NCBI RefSeq assembly: GCF_900199455.1
Contig: NZ_FZQR01000004.1
Coordinates: forward strand, 186,001 to 250,000
DNA: 64,000 nt
Reading direction: 5' to 3'
Source: Mesorhizobium carmichaelinearum
GTDB lineage: Bacteria; Pseudomonadota; Alphaproteobacteria; Rhizobiales; Rhizobiaceae
Below the pieces are notes generated by a model. The model saw only the letters and a program-made list of their open reading frames with translations. It had not been told where the DNA came from and searched no databases. Position 1 is the stretch's first letter, and every line of letters starts with the position of its first letter. The position numbers and the translations under genes were made by a program. Shown here piece by piece: positions 43,232 to 51,880 of this stretch.

Positions 43232-43944
43232 CAGGTCCGCCTCGTGCCGAGTGCGAGCCGCCCTTCGGCCTGCCGCAGAAGCCATGTCGAGAACGACGAA
43301 ATGGCCAGATACAGGACGGCGGCGGCAAAGAAGAATGTGAAGGGCTGGCCGGTCGATCCGGCGCCGATCTGCGCTTGCCGGAGGATTTCCACGAGGCCAG
43401 TGACCGAGACCAGTGCGGATTCCTTGAGCACCAGTTGCCACACATTGCCGAGACCCGGCAGGGCGTGCCGCAGCACCAGCGGCGCGATGATGCGGCGAAA
43501 CATCGTCAGGCGGGACATGCCGGCGGCGATCGCCGCTTCGATCTCTCCGGGCGAGACAGCGCGATAGGCGCCGCGCATGATCTCGGCCTGATAGGCGCCC
43601 GACACCAGCCCGATCGCCAGCGCACCCGCCATGAAGCCCGGCAGGCTGATGAAACCCGAAATGCCGAACAGGCCGGCCAGCGGTGTGAGGACCGCGCTTG
43701 AGCCGAAATAGAAGAGATAGATGACGAGAATGTCGGGTATGCCGCGAAGGACGGTGGTGTAGGCGTCGGCGATCAATCGCGGAAGAACGCCGCCCTTGAT
43801 CTTTGCCCATGCGCCGAAGCTTCCGACCAGGAGGCCGAAGGCGTAGCCGGTCAATGCCACGGAAAGCGTTATCATCGCGGCTTGAAGCAGTGCGGTTCCC
43901 CAGCCGGCCTCGCCAAATCCCAGAACAAAATCGGATGCAGTCAT
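43231..43944 (-). CDS. Polar amino acid ABC transporter permease (first)
   Basis: 237-residue HisQ-type permease with EAAIAAGMSRLTMFRRIIAP as the EAA loop and PLVLRHALPGLGNVWQLVLK after it. About five membrane helices. It follows the binding protein gene after a 171-base gap that contains a stable hairpin, which would explain higher expression of the binding protein than of the permeases. Confidence 0.93.
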   Translation of the reverse strand: MTASDFVLGFGEAGWGTALLQAAMITLSVALTGYAFGLLVGSFGAWAKIKGGVLPRLIADAYTTVLRGIPDILVIYLFYFGSSAVLTPLAGLFGISGFISLPGFMAGALAIGLVSGAYQAEIMRGAYRAVSPGEIEAAIAAGMSRLTMFRRIIAPLVLRHALPGLGNVWQLVLKESALVSVTGLVEILRQAQIGAGSTGQPFTFFFAAAVLYLAISSFSTWLLRQAEGRLALGTRRT

Positions 43945-44036
43945 TGCGGTGGCTCGTCGCGCAGAGCGCAGCAGCGTGGGGCAGGGGTCATTGGATGCTT
44001 ACATCCCTGAAACAAGCCGCATGAGAGATGTGCAGG

Positions 44037-44058
44037 GCGACCCAGCGCGCCGGGTCGC
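44037..44058. other. Intercistronic hairpin between binding protein and permease genes
   Basis: GCGACCC pairs with GGGTCGC around 8 bases (AGCGCGCC). It lies about 58 bases downstream of the binding protein stop on the - strand, without a T-run. This position is typical for 3'-stabilising hairpins in ABC operons. Confidence 0.55.
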
Positions 44059-44115
44059 TTATCTCGTCAGGGGCAATAATCGCGGTAAGACCCAGCGCTG
44101 CTCGCGCTCGTCCGC

Positions 44116-44958
44116 TCAATTCTTCACGGAGATATCGACGCCGAACCATTTTTCCGTCAGCGCCTTGTTGAATCCGTCGGCGTTGACCGCGTGGATCGCG
44201 GCGTTGAACTTGTCCTTCAAAGCGGTGTCGCTCTTGCGCAAGGCCACGCTCGTTCCACTGGCCAGGAGAAAGGTCGGTCCTACGAGTTCAGCCTCTGCCA
44301 TATCGGGCTTTTTCAGCGCCTCGGCGAGAACCGTGATGTTGGCCATTGTGAGATCTATGCGACCCGCCAGAAGATCGAGATTGGCTTCGTCCTGCGTCTT
44401 GTAGGATCTGACCGTGACCGCGTCCTTCAGATACTCGTCGACAAATTTGCCGGCTGTCGTCGATCCCTGGATGCCGAGGACTTTTCCCTTGAGTGCTGCG
44501 TCGAGCTTTTCGACAATGTCCTTTGATCCGGAGGCCTTGTCGCGGAGATCGAACTTGTCATGCCAGGGCAGGGCCTGCGCCAAGCCGCTGCCCTTCAATG
44601 CCAGGAAAGCGTTGGGCGCGGTGGAGTAGGGATCCGAAAACGCGGCCACTTTCTCCCTCTCCGGCGTTACGCCCATGGACGCGATGATGGCATCGAATTT
44701 TCCGGCGTTCAGCGCCGGCAGCATCCCGTCCCAGTTCTGCGCGACGATCTCGCATTGGGCGTTCATGCGCTTGCACAATTCCTTGGCAAGATCGATCTCA
44801 TAGCCGGCAAGCGTGCCATCCGAGAGCGTATAGTTCCACGGCGCATAGGCGCCTTCGGTTGCGATGCGGATGTGGAGCGCGTCCTGCGCCGACGCCTCAC
44901 CATTTGAGTAAAGGCCAGCCAGCGATACAGCTGCTGCCAGGATGATATTTCTGATCAT
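44116..44958 (-). CDS. Polar amino acid ABC transporter, periplasmic binding protein
   Basis: 280-residue binding protein with a signal peptide (about 1-24, IRNIILAAAVSLAGLYSNGE). Family marks are IRIATEGAYAPWNYTLSDG, GYEIDLAKELCKRMNAQCEI and WDGMLPALNAGKFDAIIASM. This is the LAO/histidine/opine group. GGGAGC lies 7 bases before ATG 44958; an upstream in-frame ATG at 45000 has a poorer site. The gene is divergent from a LysR regulator that probably controls it in response to the ligand. Confidence 0.93.
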   Translation of the reverse strand: MIRNIILAAAVSLAGLYSNGEASAQDALHIRIATEGAYAPWNYTLSDGTLAGYEIDLAKELCKRMNAQCEIVAQNWDGMLPALNAGKFDAIIASMGVTPEREKVAAFSDPYSTAPNAFLALKGSGLAQALPWHDKFDLRDKASGSKDIVEKLDAALKGKVLGIQGSTTAGKFVDEYLKDAVTVRSYKTQDEANLDLLAGRIDLTMANITVLAEALKKPDMAEAELVGPTFLLASGTSVALRKSDTALKDKFNAAIHAVNADGFNKALTEKWFGVDISVKN

Positions 44959-45158
44959 GCGAAGCTCCCACTCTTGTTTTTGAAACGCCCGCAGCCTCAC
45001 CGCCGACGATAGGAAAAACCGATATCCTCACACGGGCAGGCGAGGCATCGATCTTTCCCGCTGTCGGCGAATGCCTATCCAGGACTGACTGGAGCGGGTT
45101 ATTCGCCCGACTAGAAAGGAATCTTCCGACGCATTCCAATATGAAATGTTGCGCACAA

Positions 45159-45175
45159 TATAGTTTTTTCCTATA
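45159..45175. promoter_or_regulatory. Probable LysR-type binding box
   Basis: TATAG-N7-CTATA is a 17-base inverted repeat containing T-N11-A (T at 45161, A at 45173), the usual LysR recognition shape. It lies 31 bases upstream of the LysR start and on the far side of the binding protein promoter, so it could serve autoregulation and activation of the divergent importer. Confidence 0.55.
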
Positions 45176-45206
45176 GGTTTTGCGGCACTGGAGCCGAGGA
45201 TGGCTG

Positions 45207-46112
45207 ATGAACTACAAGCAGCTTGAAGCATTCCGGGCGGTCATGGAGGCAGGGACGGTCACCGGCGCGAGCGAGATTCTGCATATCGCCCAGCCTTCGG
45301 TCAGCGCGCATATCTCGAACCTGGAACATGCGCTGAAAATCCCTCTCTTCATTCGTCGGGCGGGGCGCTTGGTTCCGACGGCGGAAGCCACGCTTCTCAA
45401 CGAGGAGGTCGGGCGGATCGTCAAGGGAATGGCAAGGATACGGCGCCTGGCTGGAGATATCAGGCAATTGGAAGCCGGGCGGCTGATGATCGGTGTCTAT
45501 CCGGCGCTTGCCAGCATCGTCTTGCCGCGTTTCCTGAAATCATTTGCCGGGCATCACCCGAAGGCGCGCATGAGCATCTTTCCGGCAGCTTCGCTGCGGA
45601 TCGCGGAGTTGACGGAAAACAAGGAGATCGACATCGGCCTCATTCAGATGCCGGTGGTGGATCCGGCAATCGCCTGCGATCTGATTTTCCAGACCGAATG
45701 CGTCTGCGTGGCGCCGCTCGACCATGCATTCGCCGATGACAGCGTGATCTTCGCAGCCCAGCTTGAAGGTCAGGAATTCATCGCGCTCGGCCGCGAGGAC
45801 CGCACCCGGCAGGATATCGAGCGCGCGCTGGATGACGCTGGGGTTGCCGTCGGCTACCGTTTCGAAACACCGTTCGCCGATACGGCATGCGCGCTGGTCG
45901 CACAGGGTCTGGGCGTGTCGATCGTCGACCCGTTCTCGGCGGCTCGATGGGCAGGCAAATTGACGATACGGCCCTTCAGCCCCGGTCTTCTCTGCCACAT
46001 CTACATGGTCAGAAACAGGGCTCAGGTCTCGTCCATGTTGCAGCAGGCGTTCGAGCGGGAATTCCGGACCGCGCTCGAGGAGAATGTGAGCGGAGGCGCG
46101 CGTTTATTCTAG
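45207..46112 (+). CDS. LysR-family transcriptional regulator
   Basis: 301-residue regulator. The N-terminal helix-turn-helix reads FRAVMEAGTVTGASEILHIA then QPSVSAHISNLE (about 8-40). The C-terminal co-inducer domain runs from about 90 to 295. ATG 45207 is the conserved start (MNYKQLEAFRAVM) with GAGGA 7 bases upstream. Divergent to the polar amino acid importer and its FAD oxidase, which it probably activates. Similar regulators respond to opines or amino acids. Confidence 0.92.
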   Translation: MNYKQLEAFRAVMEAGTVTGASEILHIAQPSVSAHISNLEHALKIPLFIRRAGRLVPTAEATLLNEEVGRIVKGMARIRRLAGDIRQLEAGRLMIGVYPALASIVLPRFLKSFAGHHPKARMSIFPAASLRIAELTENKEIDIGLIQMPVVDPAIACDLIFQTECVCVAPLDHAFADDSVIFAAQLEGQEFIALGREDRTRQDIERALDDAGVAVGYRFETPFADTACALVAQGLGVSIVDPFSAARWAGKLTIRPFSPGLLCHIYMVRNRAQVSSMLQQAFEREFRTALEENVSGGARLF

Positions 46113-46126
46113 CCGGCTTATCAATT

Positions 46127-46807
46127 CTATTTCAGCAGATCGACCAGGACGTCGAAGGCGGCGTCGATGTCGGCGCGGATGGCCTGGCGGACGGCTTCGG
46201 CGTCGCGGTTGCGCAGTGCCGCGTACATCGCCTGGTGGTGCTCGTTGGCGGTCGAATAGTTTCCGGAATCATGCAGCATGTTGAAATAGGGGCTGATCTG
46301 CAGCCACAAATTCTCGATGATGTTGAGGATGTTTTCCGAGCCCGCCGCCCGGTAGATGGAGAAATGGAAGGCATAGTTGGCACGCAGATAGGATTTGACG
46401 TCCCCCGCCGCATTGGCCTGTTCGAGTGCGGTCAAGTGCTGGCCAAGCTGCGCGATGCCGTGATCGTCGATGCGCTCGGCTGCCCAGGCAGCGGCGATTG
46501 CCTCGATCTCGAAGCGGACATTCCTGAGATCGATAAGGCGCGCGCGGCTGAGTGCGGGAATGCCGATCGAGCGGCCTGAAACGACCATCAAAGCATTGGC
46601 CGCGGTCAGCCGCCGCAACGCCTCCCTGACCGGCATCGGACTGACCCCGAAAGCGTCGGCGAGACTTTGCACCGTCACCATCTCGCCCGGCACGATGCTG
46701 CCGTCGAGGATCAATTCGGTCACGTGGCGATAGACCCTGTCCTGCAGCGTCTCCCTGGACAGGGGCACGATCTCGACACCAGGCTTCCTGAACGCCGCTC
46801 CGGCCAT
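46127..46807 (-). CDS. GntR-family regulator, FadR/FCD type
   Basis: 226-residue repressor-type regulator. The winged helix (about 18-80) contains VQSLADAFGVSPMPVREALR, and the C-terminal FCD domain shows the metal-binding His/Asp pattern in ANYAFHFSIYRAA and NEHHQAMYAAL. Divergent from the first sugar importer operon; TTGATC-TTT-GATCAA in the shared spacer is the likely operator. The ligand is probably an intermediate of the neighbouring pathway. The stop lies 15 bases from the convergent LysR stop. Confidence 0.92.
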   Translation of the reverse strand: MAGAAFRKPGVEIVPLSRETLQDRVYRHVTELILDGSIVPGEMVTVQSLADAFGVSPMPVREALRRLTAANALMVVSGRSIGIPALSRARLIDLRNVRFEIEAIAAAWAAERIDDHGIAQLGQHLTALEQANAAGDVKSYLRANYAFHFSIYRAAGSENILNIIENLWLQISPYFNMLHDSGNYSTANEHHQAMYAALRNRDAEAVRQAIRADIDAAFDVLVDLLK

Positions 46808-46921
46808 CTCCCATCAACCTTTCCGCGCAAGGCCGCGCCTCAACCCGTTCCCGGAATGCAGGGTTCCGGCTGTCGCGTCAAGCGTCCGCGCCTGTCGCTT
46901 TGCCGTCAAGTTATTTTATCA

Positions 46922-46936
46922 TTGATCTTTGATCAA
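46922..46936. promoter_or_regulatory. Probable GntR operator
   Basis: TTGATC-TTT-GATCAA is a perfect 6+3+6 inverted repeat in the 218-base divergent spacer, about 115 bases upstream of the GntR start and 90 bases upstream of the importer start. FadR-type GntR proteins use short palindromes of this form. The local sequence is AT-rich, as expected for a promoter. Confidence 0.6.
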
Positions 46937-47025
46937 ATGCTGATACGGTCGCCGACATCGAATGACAAGGGCCACGTCTCGTGCCCTTGGGAGGCATTCG
47001 GTCGTTCGTATCGGGAGGAATTCAC

Positions 47026-48153
47026 ATGGGTATCGGATTGAAAGTCCGGCGGCTCGCGCTGCTGGCCGGCATGGCTGTATGTGCCCTTGGGCTGTCGGCT
47101 GCCGAAGCCGCCGAGAAGCACAAGATCTTTCTCAGCATGAGCTACATCGGCAATGATTGGCAGGCCGAGGCGGCAAACATGATCAAGGCCATGGCCGCTC
47201 ACAAGAGCCTTGCCGACAAGGTCGACCTGCAGGTCCAGGTCGCCGGGCCTAATGCACAACGCCAGATCCAGCAGATCAATGCCATGGTGCAAAGCGGCGC
47301 CGAGGCGATCGTCGTCTATCCGATCTCGCCGACCGCGCTCAATCAGGTCGTGAAGAATGCCTGTGACAAGGGCGTGAAGGTCTTCGCCTATGACGCCGAG
47401 ATCACCGAGCCTTGTGCCTACAATGTCCACATCGACCAGCTGGAAGCGGGCAGGGTGACCGCCGAATGGCTGGTCAAGAAGCTCAATGGCAAGGGCAACA
47501 TCATCGCCATCACCGGTGTTCCCGGAACATCCGTCGACGATCAACGGACAAAGGCCGCCAAGGAAGTCTTTGCCAAGTATCCGGAAATCAAGATTGTCGG
47601 CGAGGCCGTCGGCATGTGGAGCCAGGCAGTCGCCCGCACCGAGCTGTCGAAGATCCTCGCCACGCGCAACTGGAACGACATAAACGGGCTGTGGATGCAG
47701 GTCGGCTGCTTCACCGCAAACTCGATGCAGCTCGAAGCCGGCAAGAAGGCCAGCGAACTCCTGCCTTGCGCCGGCGAGGGCTCCAATGGCGGCCGCATCC
47801 AGATGCTGCCGGAGGGCACCGACGTCGAGGGTGCCGCTCCGCCCTATGCACCGGCCGGCGCACAACGCATTTCCTATGCCTCGCCGCCTTATTCCGGGGC
47901 GCTGGCGCTGAAACTTGCCGTCGAAGCGATCGAAGGCAAGGACGTGCCGAAGACCACGATCCTGCCGCTGCCGCTCGTCACCAATGAGACGATCAAGCTG
48001 TGCGACGAAGGCACCTGGGCGGAGATGAAGGCCGGCTGCAACGTCTTCAAGCCGTCGCTGGTGTCCAATCCCGGCTGGTTCGCCTCGATCTTTTCGGACC
48101 AGACGCCCGAGATCGGCCTCAACGCTGCGCTCGTCGGGCAACCGGAGAACTGA
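47026..48153 (+). CDS. Sugar ABC transporter, periplasmic binding protein
   Basis: 375-residue type 1 periplasmic binding protein of the ribose/xylose group. A signal peptide occupies about residues 1-27 (RRLALLAGMAVCALGLSAAE), then MSYIGNDWQAEAANMIKAMA and AQRQIQQINAMVQSGAEAIV. ATG 47026 has GGGAGGA 7 bases upstream. Unusually it has several Cys (NACDKGVKVFAY, EPCAYN, GCF, LPCAGEG, KLCDEG, AGCNVF), suggesting disulphides. First gene of an eight-gene operon for uptake and breakdown of a carbohydrate. Confidence 0.9.
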   Translation: MGIGLKVRRLALLAGMAVCALGLSAAEAAEKHKIFLSMSYIGNDWQAEAANMIKAMAAHKSLADKVDLQVQVAGPNAQRQIQQINAMVQSGAEAIVVYPISPTALNQVVKNACDKGVKVFAYDAEITEPCAYNVHIDQLEAGRVTAEWLVKKLNGKGNIIAITGVPGTSVDDQRTKAAKEVFAKYPEIKIVGEAVGMWSQAVARTELSKILATRNWNDINGLWMQVGCFTANSMQLEAGKKASELLPCAGEGSNGGRIQMLPEGTDVEGAAPPYAPAGAQRISYASPPYSGALALKLAVEAIEGKDVPKTTILPLPLVTNETIKLCDEGTWAEMKAGCNVFKPSLVSNPGWFASIFSDQTPEIGLNAALVGQPEN

Positions 48154-48256
48154 GCCTCCCCGGCAAATCGCGACGATGCGCGGATGTCTTGTCCGCGCAT
48201 CGTCGATCCGCGCTGATGCGTGGTGTCCCAGAAGTGCGCAGCCTGCGATCGAGGAT

Positions 48257-49789
48257 ATGACAGAACATTCCGCGCTCCCCGCCATCGAGATCGACAGCAT
48301 CGGCAAGGCGTTCGGCCCGACCGTCGCGCTGGACGGCGTGTCGTTCCGCATCGCGCCCGGCAGCGTCCACGCGCTGCTGGGTGAGAATGGCGCCGGCAAG
48401 TCGACGCTGGTCAAACTGCTGTCGGGGCTGGTGCGGCCCAGTGCCGGTCATATCAAGGTCTTCGGCAAGGAGATCGGCTACGGCGCGCCGCGCGCGGCCC
48501 ATGCGCTCGGCGTGCAGACGGCGTTCCAGGAGATGACCCTGGTGCGCGATCTCTCCGTCCTCGACAACATGCTTTTGCCCTACGCTCCCGTCGGCATCTC
48601 CGGGCTGATCCGGCGCAATGCCGCGCGCAAGGCTGTCCGCCGCCATATCGACGAGCTCGGTTTTTCCGTCGATCTCGACGCGGAGGTCAGCGAACTCGAG
48701 CTTTCGGTGCGGCAGAAGATCGAGATCGCGCGGGCCGTCTATCGCAAGCCGCGTATCCTTTTGCTCGACGAGCCGACCTCGACGCTTGCTGGCCGCGATG
48801 TCGACTGGCTGGGGTACATCATCGCCAGGTTGAAGGCGACCGGCACGACCATCGTCTTCATCACCCATCGCATGCGCGAGGTGCGCGCCTTTTGCGACAC
48901 GCTGACGATCCTGAGGAACGGCCGCCACATCGTCACCGCGCCGGTCGCCGATGTTTCGGATGCCGACGTCATCGAAAAGATCATCGGACGCTCCATCGAA
49001 CAGACCTTCCCGCCCAAGCCCGACGGCGCCCAGGCTTTTGGGCCGCCGGTGCTGGGCGTGCGTGACCTCAAGGTCGGGCGCAAGCTTGACGGCGCGCGCT
49101 TCGACCTGCGCCGGGGCGAGATACTCGGCATTGCCGGACTGCAAGGCATGGGCCAGCAGGATCTGTTCCTGGCCTGCTTCGGCATGGCTGAAATCACCCG
49201 CGGCGACGTGCTTGTCGACGGCCGCAAGGTCTGGCTTGGCTCGCCTGCGGATGCGCTGCGGCCCAACATGGCCATCGGCCTGGTGCCGGAGGACCGCAAA
49301 TCCGAAGGCCTGTTCCTGAAACTGTCGGGCAGCCAGAACGCCACGCTGCCCGTGGTGTCGCGCTTCACACGCTTCGGCCTTGTCGACGCCGCCGCCGAGA
49401 CCCGCTCCGTCGAGGAGGCGTTCGCCACTGTCGAGGTCGACCGCCGCGCGCTGTGGACGCGGGCAGGGGCGTTTTCCGGCGGCAATCAGCAGAAGATCGC
49501 CATCGCCAAATGGCTGGTGGCGCAGAGCCGCATCCTGCTTCTGTTCGATCCCACCCGCGGCATCGATGTCGGCACCAAGCATGAGCTCTATGTGATGATG
49601 CGAAACTACGTCGCCGCCGGCGGCTCGATCCTGCTGCACTCGACCGAGATTCCCGAACTGGTCCACCAATGCGACCGGGTCCTGGTTCTCTATGACGGGC
49701 GCATCGCCGCCGAGCTCGAAGGTGACGCCATCACCGAGCCCGCCATCATGCGGCCGGCGCTCGGCCATGCCGGGGAAGAAGCCGCATGA
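48257..49789 (+). CDS. Sugar ABC transporter, double ATP-binding protein
   Basis: 510-residue RbsA-type ATPase with two nucleotide-binding domains. Domain 1 has Walker A GENGAGKSTLVKL and LLLDEPTSTL, but its signature reads LELSVRQKIEIARAV, away from the usual LSGGQ. Domain 2 has the intact signature FSGGNQQKIAIAKWL, but its Walker A is GLQGMGQQDLF without the GK, as in other family members. ATG 48257 follows GAGGA. The stop overlaps the permease start by four bases. Confidence 0.92.
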   Translation: MTEHSALPAIEIDSIGKAFGPTVALDGVSFRIAPGSVHALLGENGAGKSTLVKLLSGLVRPSAGHIKVFGKEIGYGAPRAAHALGVQTAFQEMTLVRDLSVLDNMLLPYAPVGISGLIRRNAARKAVRRHIDELGFSVDLDAEVSELELSVRQKIEIARAVYRKPRILLLDEPTSTLAGRDVDWLGYIIARLKATGTTIVFITHRMREVRAFCDTLTILRNGRHIVTAPVADVSDADVIEKIIGRSIEQTFPPKPDGAQAFGPPVLGVRDLKVGRKLDGARFDLRRGEILGIAGLQGMGQQDLFLACFGMAEITRGDVLVDGRKVWLGSPADALRPNMAIGLVPEDRKSEGLFLKLSGSQNATLPVVSRFTRFGLVDAAAETRSVEEAFATVEVDRRALWTRAGAFSGGNQQKIAIAKWLVAQSRILLLFDPTRGIDVGTKHELYVMMRNYVAAGGSILLHSTEIPELVHQCDRVLVLYDGRIAAELEGDAITEPAIMRPALGHAGEEAA

Positions 49790-51867
49790 GCAGCGCAGCA
49801 ATTTCCTCTCCTGTTTCCACTGGCTTCGGGCTGCGCCGCGCGCTGACACGCCATCGCGGCGCGCTGATCGCCGCTATCGTTCTTGCGACCCTGCTTTTCA
49901 TCGTCGACTGGATCAGTGCCGGGCCGCTGACCTATTTCGACGTGTCGTTCCTGTCGAGCGGCGGCGCGACCTCGGCGCTGGCCGCGGTCGGCCAGACCAT
50001 CGTCATCCTCTCAGGCGGCTTCGACCTGTCCGCCGGCGCGGTGATCTCGCTGGTCAATGTCGTGCTGGCATCGAGCATGGACCCGATGGCGCCAGGCGCA
50101 AGCATCCTTTTGTGGACGGCCGTCGGCATCGGCGTTGGCATGGCGGTGGGCGCCTTCAACGGCTTCTTCATCGCGGTACTGCGCATGCAGCCCATCGTGG
50201 TGACGCTGTCCACCATGTTCATCCTGCAAGGCGTGACGCTGCTGGTGATGGACAAGCCCGGTGGCTTCGTGTCGCCCGATCTCGGCACCTTCTATCTGGG
50301 TGACGCAATCACCGGCTGGCTGCCAATGCCGCTGGTGGTGATCGGCGTCGTTCTGCTCGCCTGGTTCTGGCTGAAGGGAACCCGCTTCGGCACGGCGCTC
50401 TATGCCGTCGGCAGCGACCCGGATTCGGCTGCTGCCGTCGGCATCAATGTCGTTCTGGTGCGCTTTGCCGTCTATGTCATCGCCGGCGGCTGCTACGGCC
50501 TTGCCGGCGTGTTCATCAGCGCACAGACCGGCAGCGGCGACCCGCTGGTCGGCAATCCGCTGCTTCTGTCGATGTTCGCGGCGGTCGTGGTCGGCGGCAC
50601 GCGCCTTGGCGGCGGGCAGGGTGGCCCGGTGGGCACCGTCTTCGGCGCCTATATCCTGATGATGGTGGTGAACATCCTGCTGGTGCTCAACGTGTCGGCC
50701 TACTATTCGACCATCGCGGAAGGCACCATTCTGGTGCTGGCGGCCCTTGCCGGATCCTTGTCGCACGCGTCGGTGCTCGCTGTGCAGTTGCGTGCGGCCC
50801 GCGCCCGGATCGCCGCCTGGCGCGCCGGAATATTGCCCTCGCAGATCGAGGCGATCGACCGGCGGCTGAAGATCGCCGGGCCTACGCAAAACCAGCGCGG
50901 TCTGGCATCGCCGCGCCCGGCTTTCCGCCTGCGCAACGCCGAGACGCTGCGCTATGCGCTGCCTGCCTATGTCTGCCTGCTCATCATCGTCATCGTCACC
51001 CAGGTCTGGCTCGGCCGCACCATTCTCAACCCGGGGTACTGGAATTCGCTGCTGGTGCTGTCGTCCTTCCTCGCCGTTCTCGCGCTGGGGCAGGGAACCG
51101 TCATCCTGACCGGCGGCCTTGATCTTTCCGTGCCGTGGACGATCGGCATTTCTGGCATCATCCTGGCCGGCATGGTCAATGGCTCCGATGCTGCGCTGCT
51201 CTACGCCTTGCCGGTCGTGCTGGTGATGGCCTGCGCCATCGGTTTCGCCAATGGCTTCGGCATTGCCTATCTCGGCATTTCGCCGATCGTCATGACGCTC
51301 GCCACCAACGGCATCCTGCAGGGCTTCGCACTGATCTATTCGCAGGGAACGCCGGCCGGGTTTTCCTCGCCGATGCTGCGCTGGTTCATGACGGCCAAGC
51401 TCGGTTTCGTGACGCCGATCGTGCTGCTGATGGTTGTCTTTGTGGCCGGCGCGGTGCTGCTGCTTGGGCGCACGCCGTTCGGACGCCGGGTCTACGGCAT
51501 CGGCAACGGGCTGCGCGCGGCGCGGCTGTCCGGCATTGGCGTCGAGCGCACGCTGATCCTGGTCTATATGCTGTCGGCCGTTTGTGCCGCTGTTGTCGGC
51601 ATCATGCTGACCGGCTTTTCTGGCCAGGCAAGCCTCGGCATGGGCGATGATTATCTCTTGCCGTCAATCGCGGTCGTGGTGGTCGGCGGCGCGCTGATCA
51701 CCGGTGGGCGCGGCCATTATCTCGGTATGCTCGGCGGCGTGCTGCTGTTGACGGCGCTGCAGATGCTGCTGGCCGGCACCACGTTGCCCTACGCCACCAG
51801 GGCAATTCTTTACGGGCTGGTCGTTCTCGGTGCCGTCATGGCGCTGCGCGAACGGCGGCTGCAATGA
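49786..51867 (+). CDS. Fused double permease of the ribose-type ABC family
   Basis: 693-residue protein with two complete RbsC-like permease domains in one chain. Domain 1 (about 20-330) has GQTIVILSGGFDLSAGAVIS and VVVGGTRLGGGQGG. Domain 2 (about 385-690) has GQGTVILTGGLDLSVPWTIG and VVVGGALITGGRGH. A charged cytoplasmic linker (about 332-380, RAARARIAAWRAGILPSQIE) joins them. Most members of this family are single domains working as dimers, so here one gene supplies the whole channel. No internal stop or frameshift is seen. Confidence 0.9.
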   Translation: MSSAAISSPVSTGFGLRRALTRHRGALIAAIVLATLLFIVDWISAGPLTYFDVSFLSSGGATSALAAVGQTIVILSGGFDLSAGAVISLVNVVLASSMDPMAPGASILLWTAVGIGVGMAVGAFNGFFIAVLRMQPIVVTLSTMFILQGVTLLVMDKPGGFVSPDLGTFYLGDAITGWLPMPLVVIGVVLLAWFWLKGTRFGTALYAVGSDPDSAAAVGINVVLVRFAVYVIAGGCYGLAGVFISAQTGSGDPLVGNPLLLSMFAAVVVGGTRLGGGQGGPVGTVFGAYILMMVVNILLVLNVSAYYSTIAEGTILVLAALAGSLSHASVLAVQLRAARARIAAWRAGILPSQIEAIDRRLKIAGPTQNQRGLASPRPAFRLRNAETLRYALPAYVCLLIIVIVTQVWLGRTILNPGYWNSLLVLSSFLAVLALGQGTVILTGGLDLSVPWTIGISGIILAGMVNGSDAALLYALPVVLVMACAIGFANGFGIAYLGISPIVMTLATNGILQGFALIYSQGTPAGFSSPMLRWFMTAKLGFVTPIVLLMVVFVAGAVLLLGRTPFGRRVYGIGNGLRAARLSGIGVERTLILVYMLSAVCAAVVGIMLTGFSGQASLGMGDDYLLPSIAVVVVGGALITGGRGHYLGMLGGVLLLTALQMLLAGTTLPYATRAILYGLVVLGAVMALRERRLQ

Positions 51868-51880
51868 AAAGGACAGGACG

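Noticed and set aside
41733..43445. 570-residue fusion of an ABC ATPase with upstream sequence
   Set aside because: The N-terminal part is the shadow of the permease gene. The ATPase begins at ATG 42515 with its usual length.
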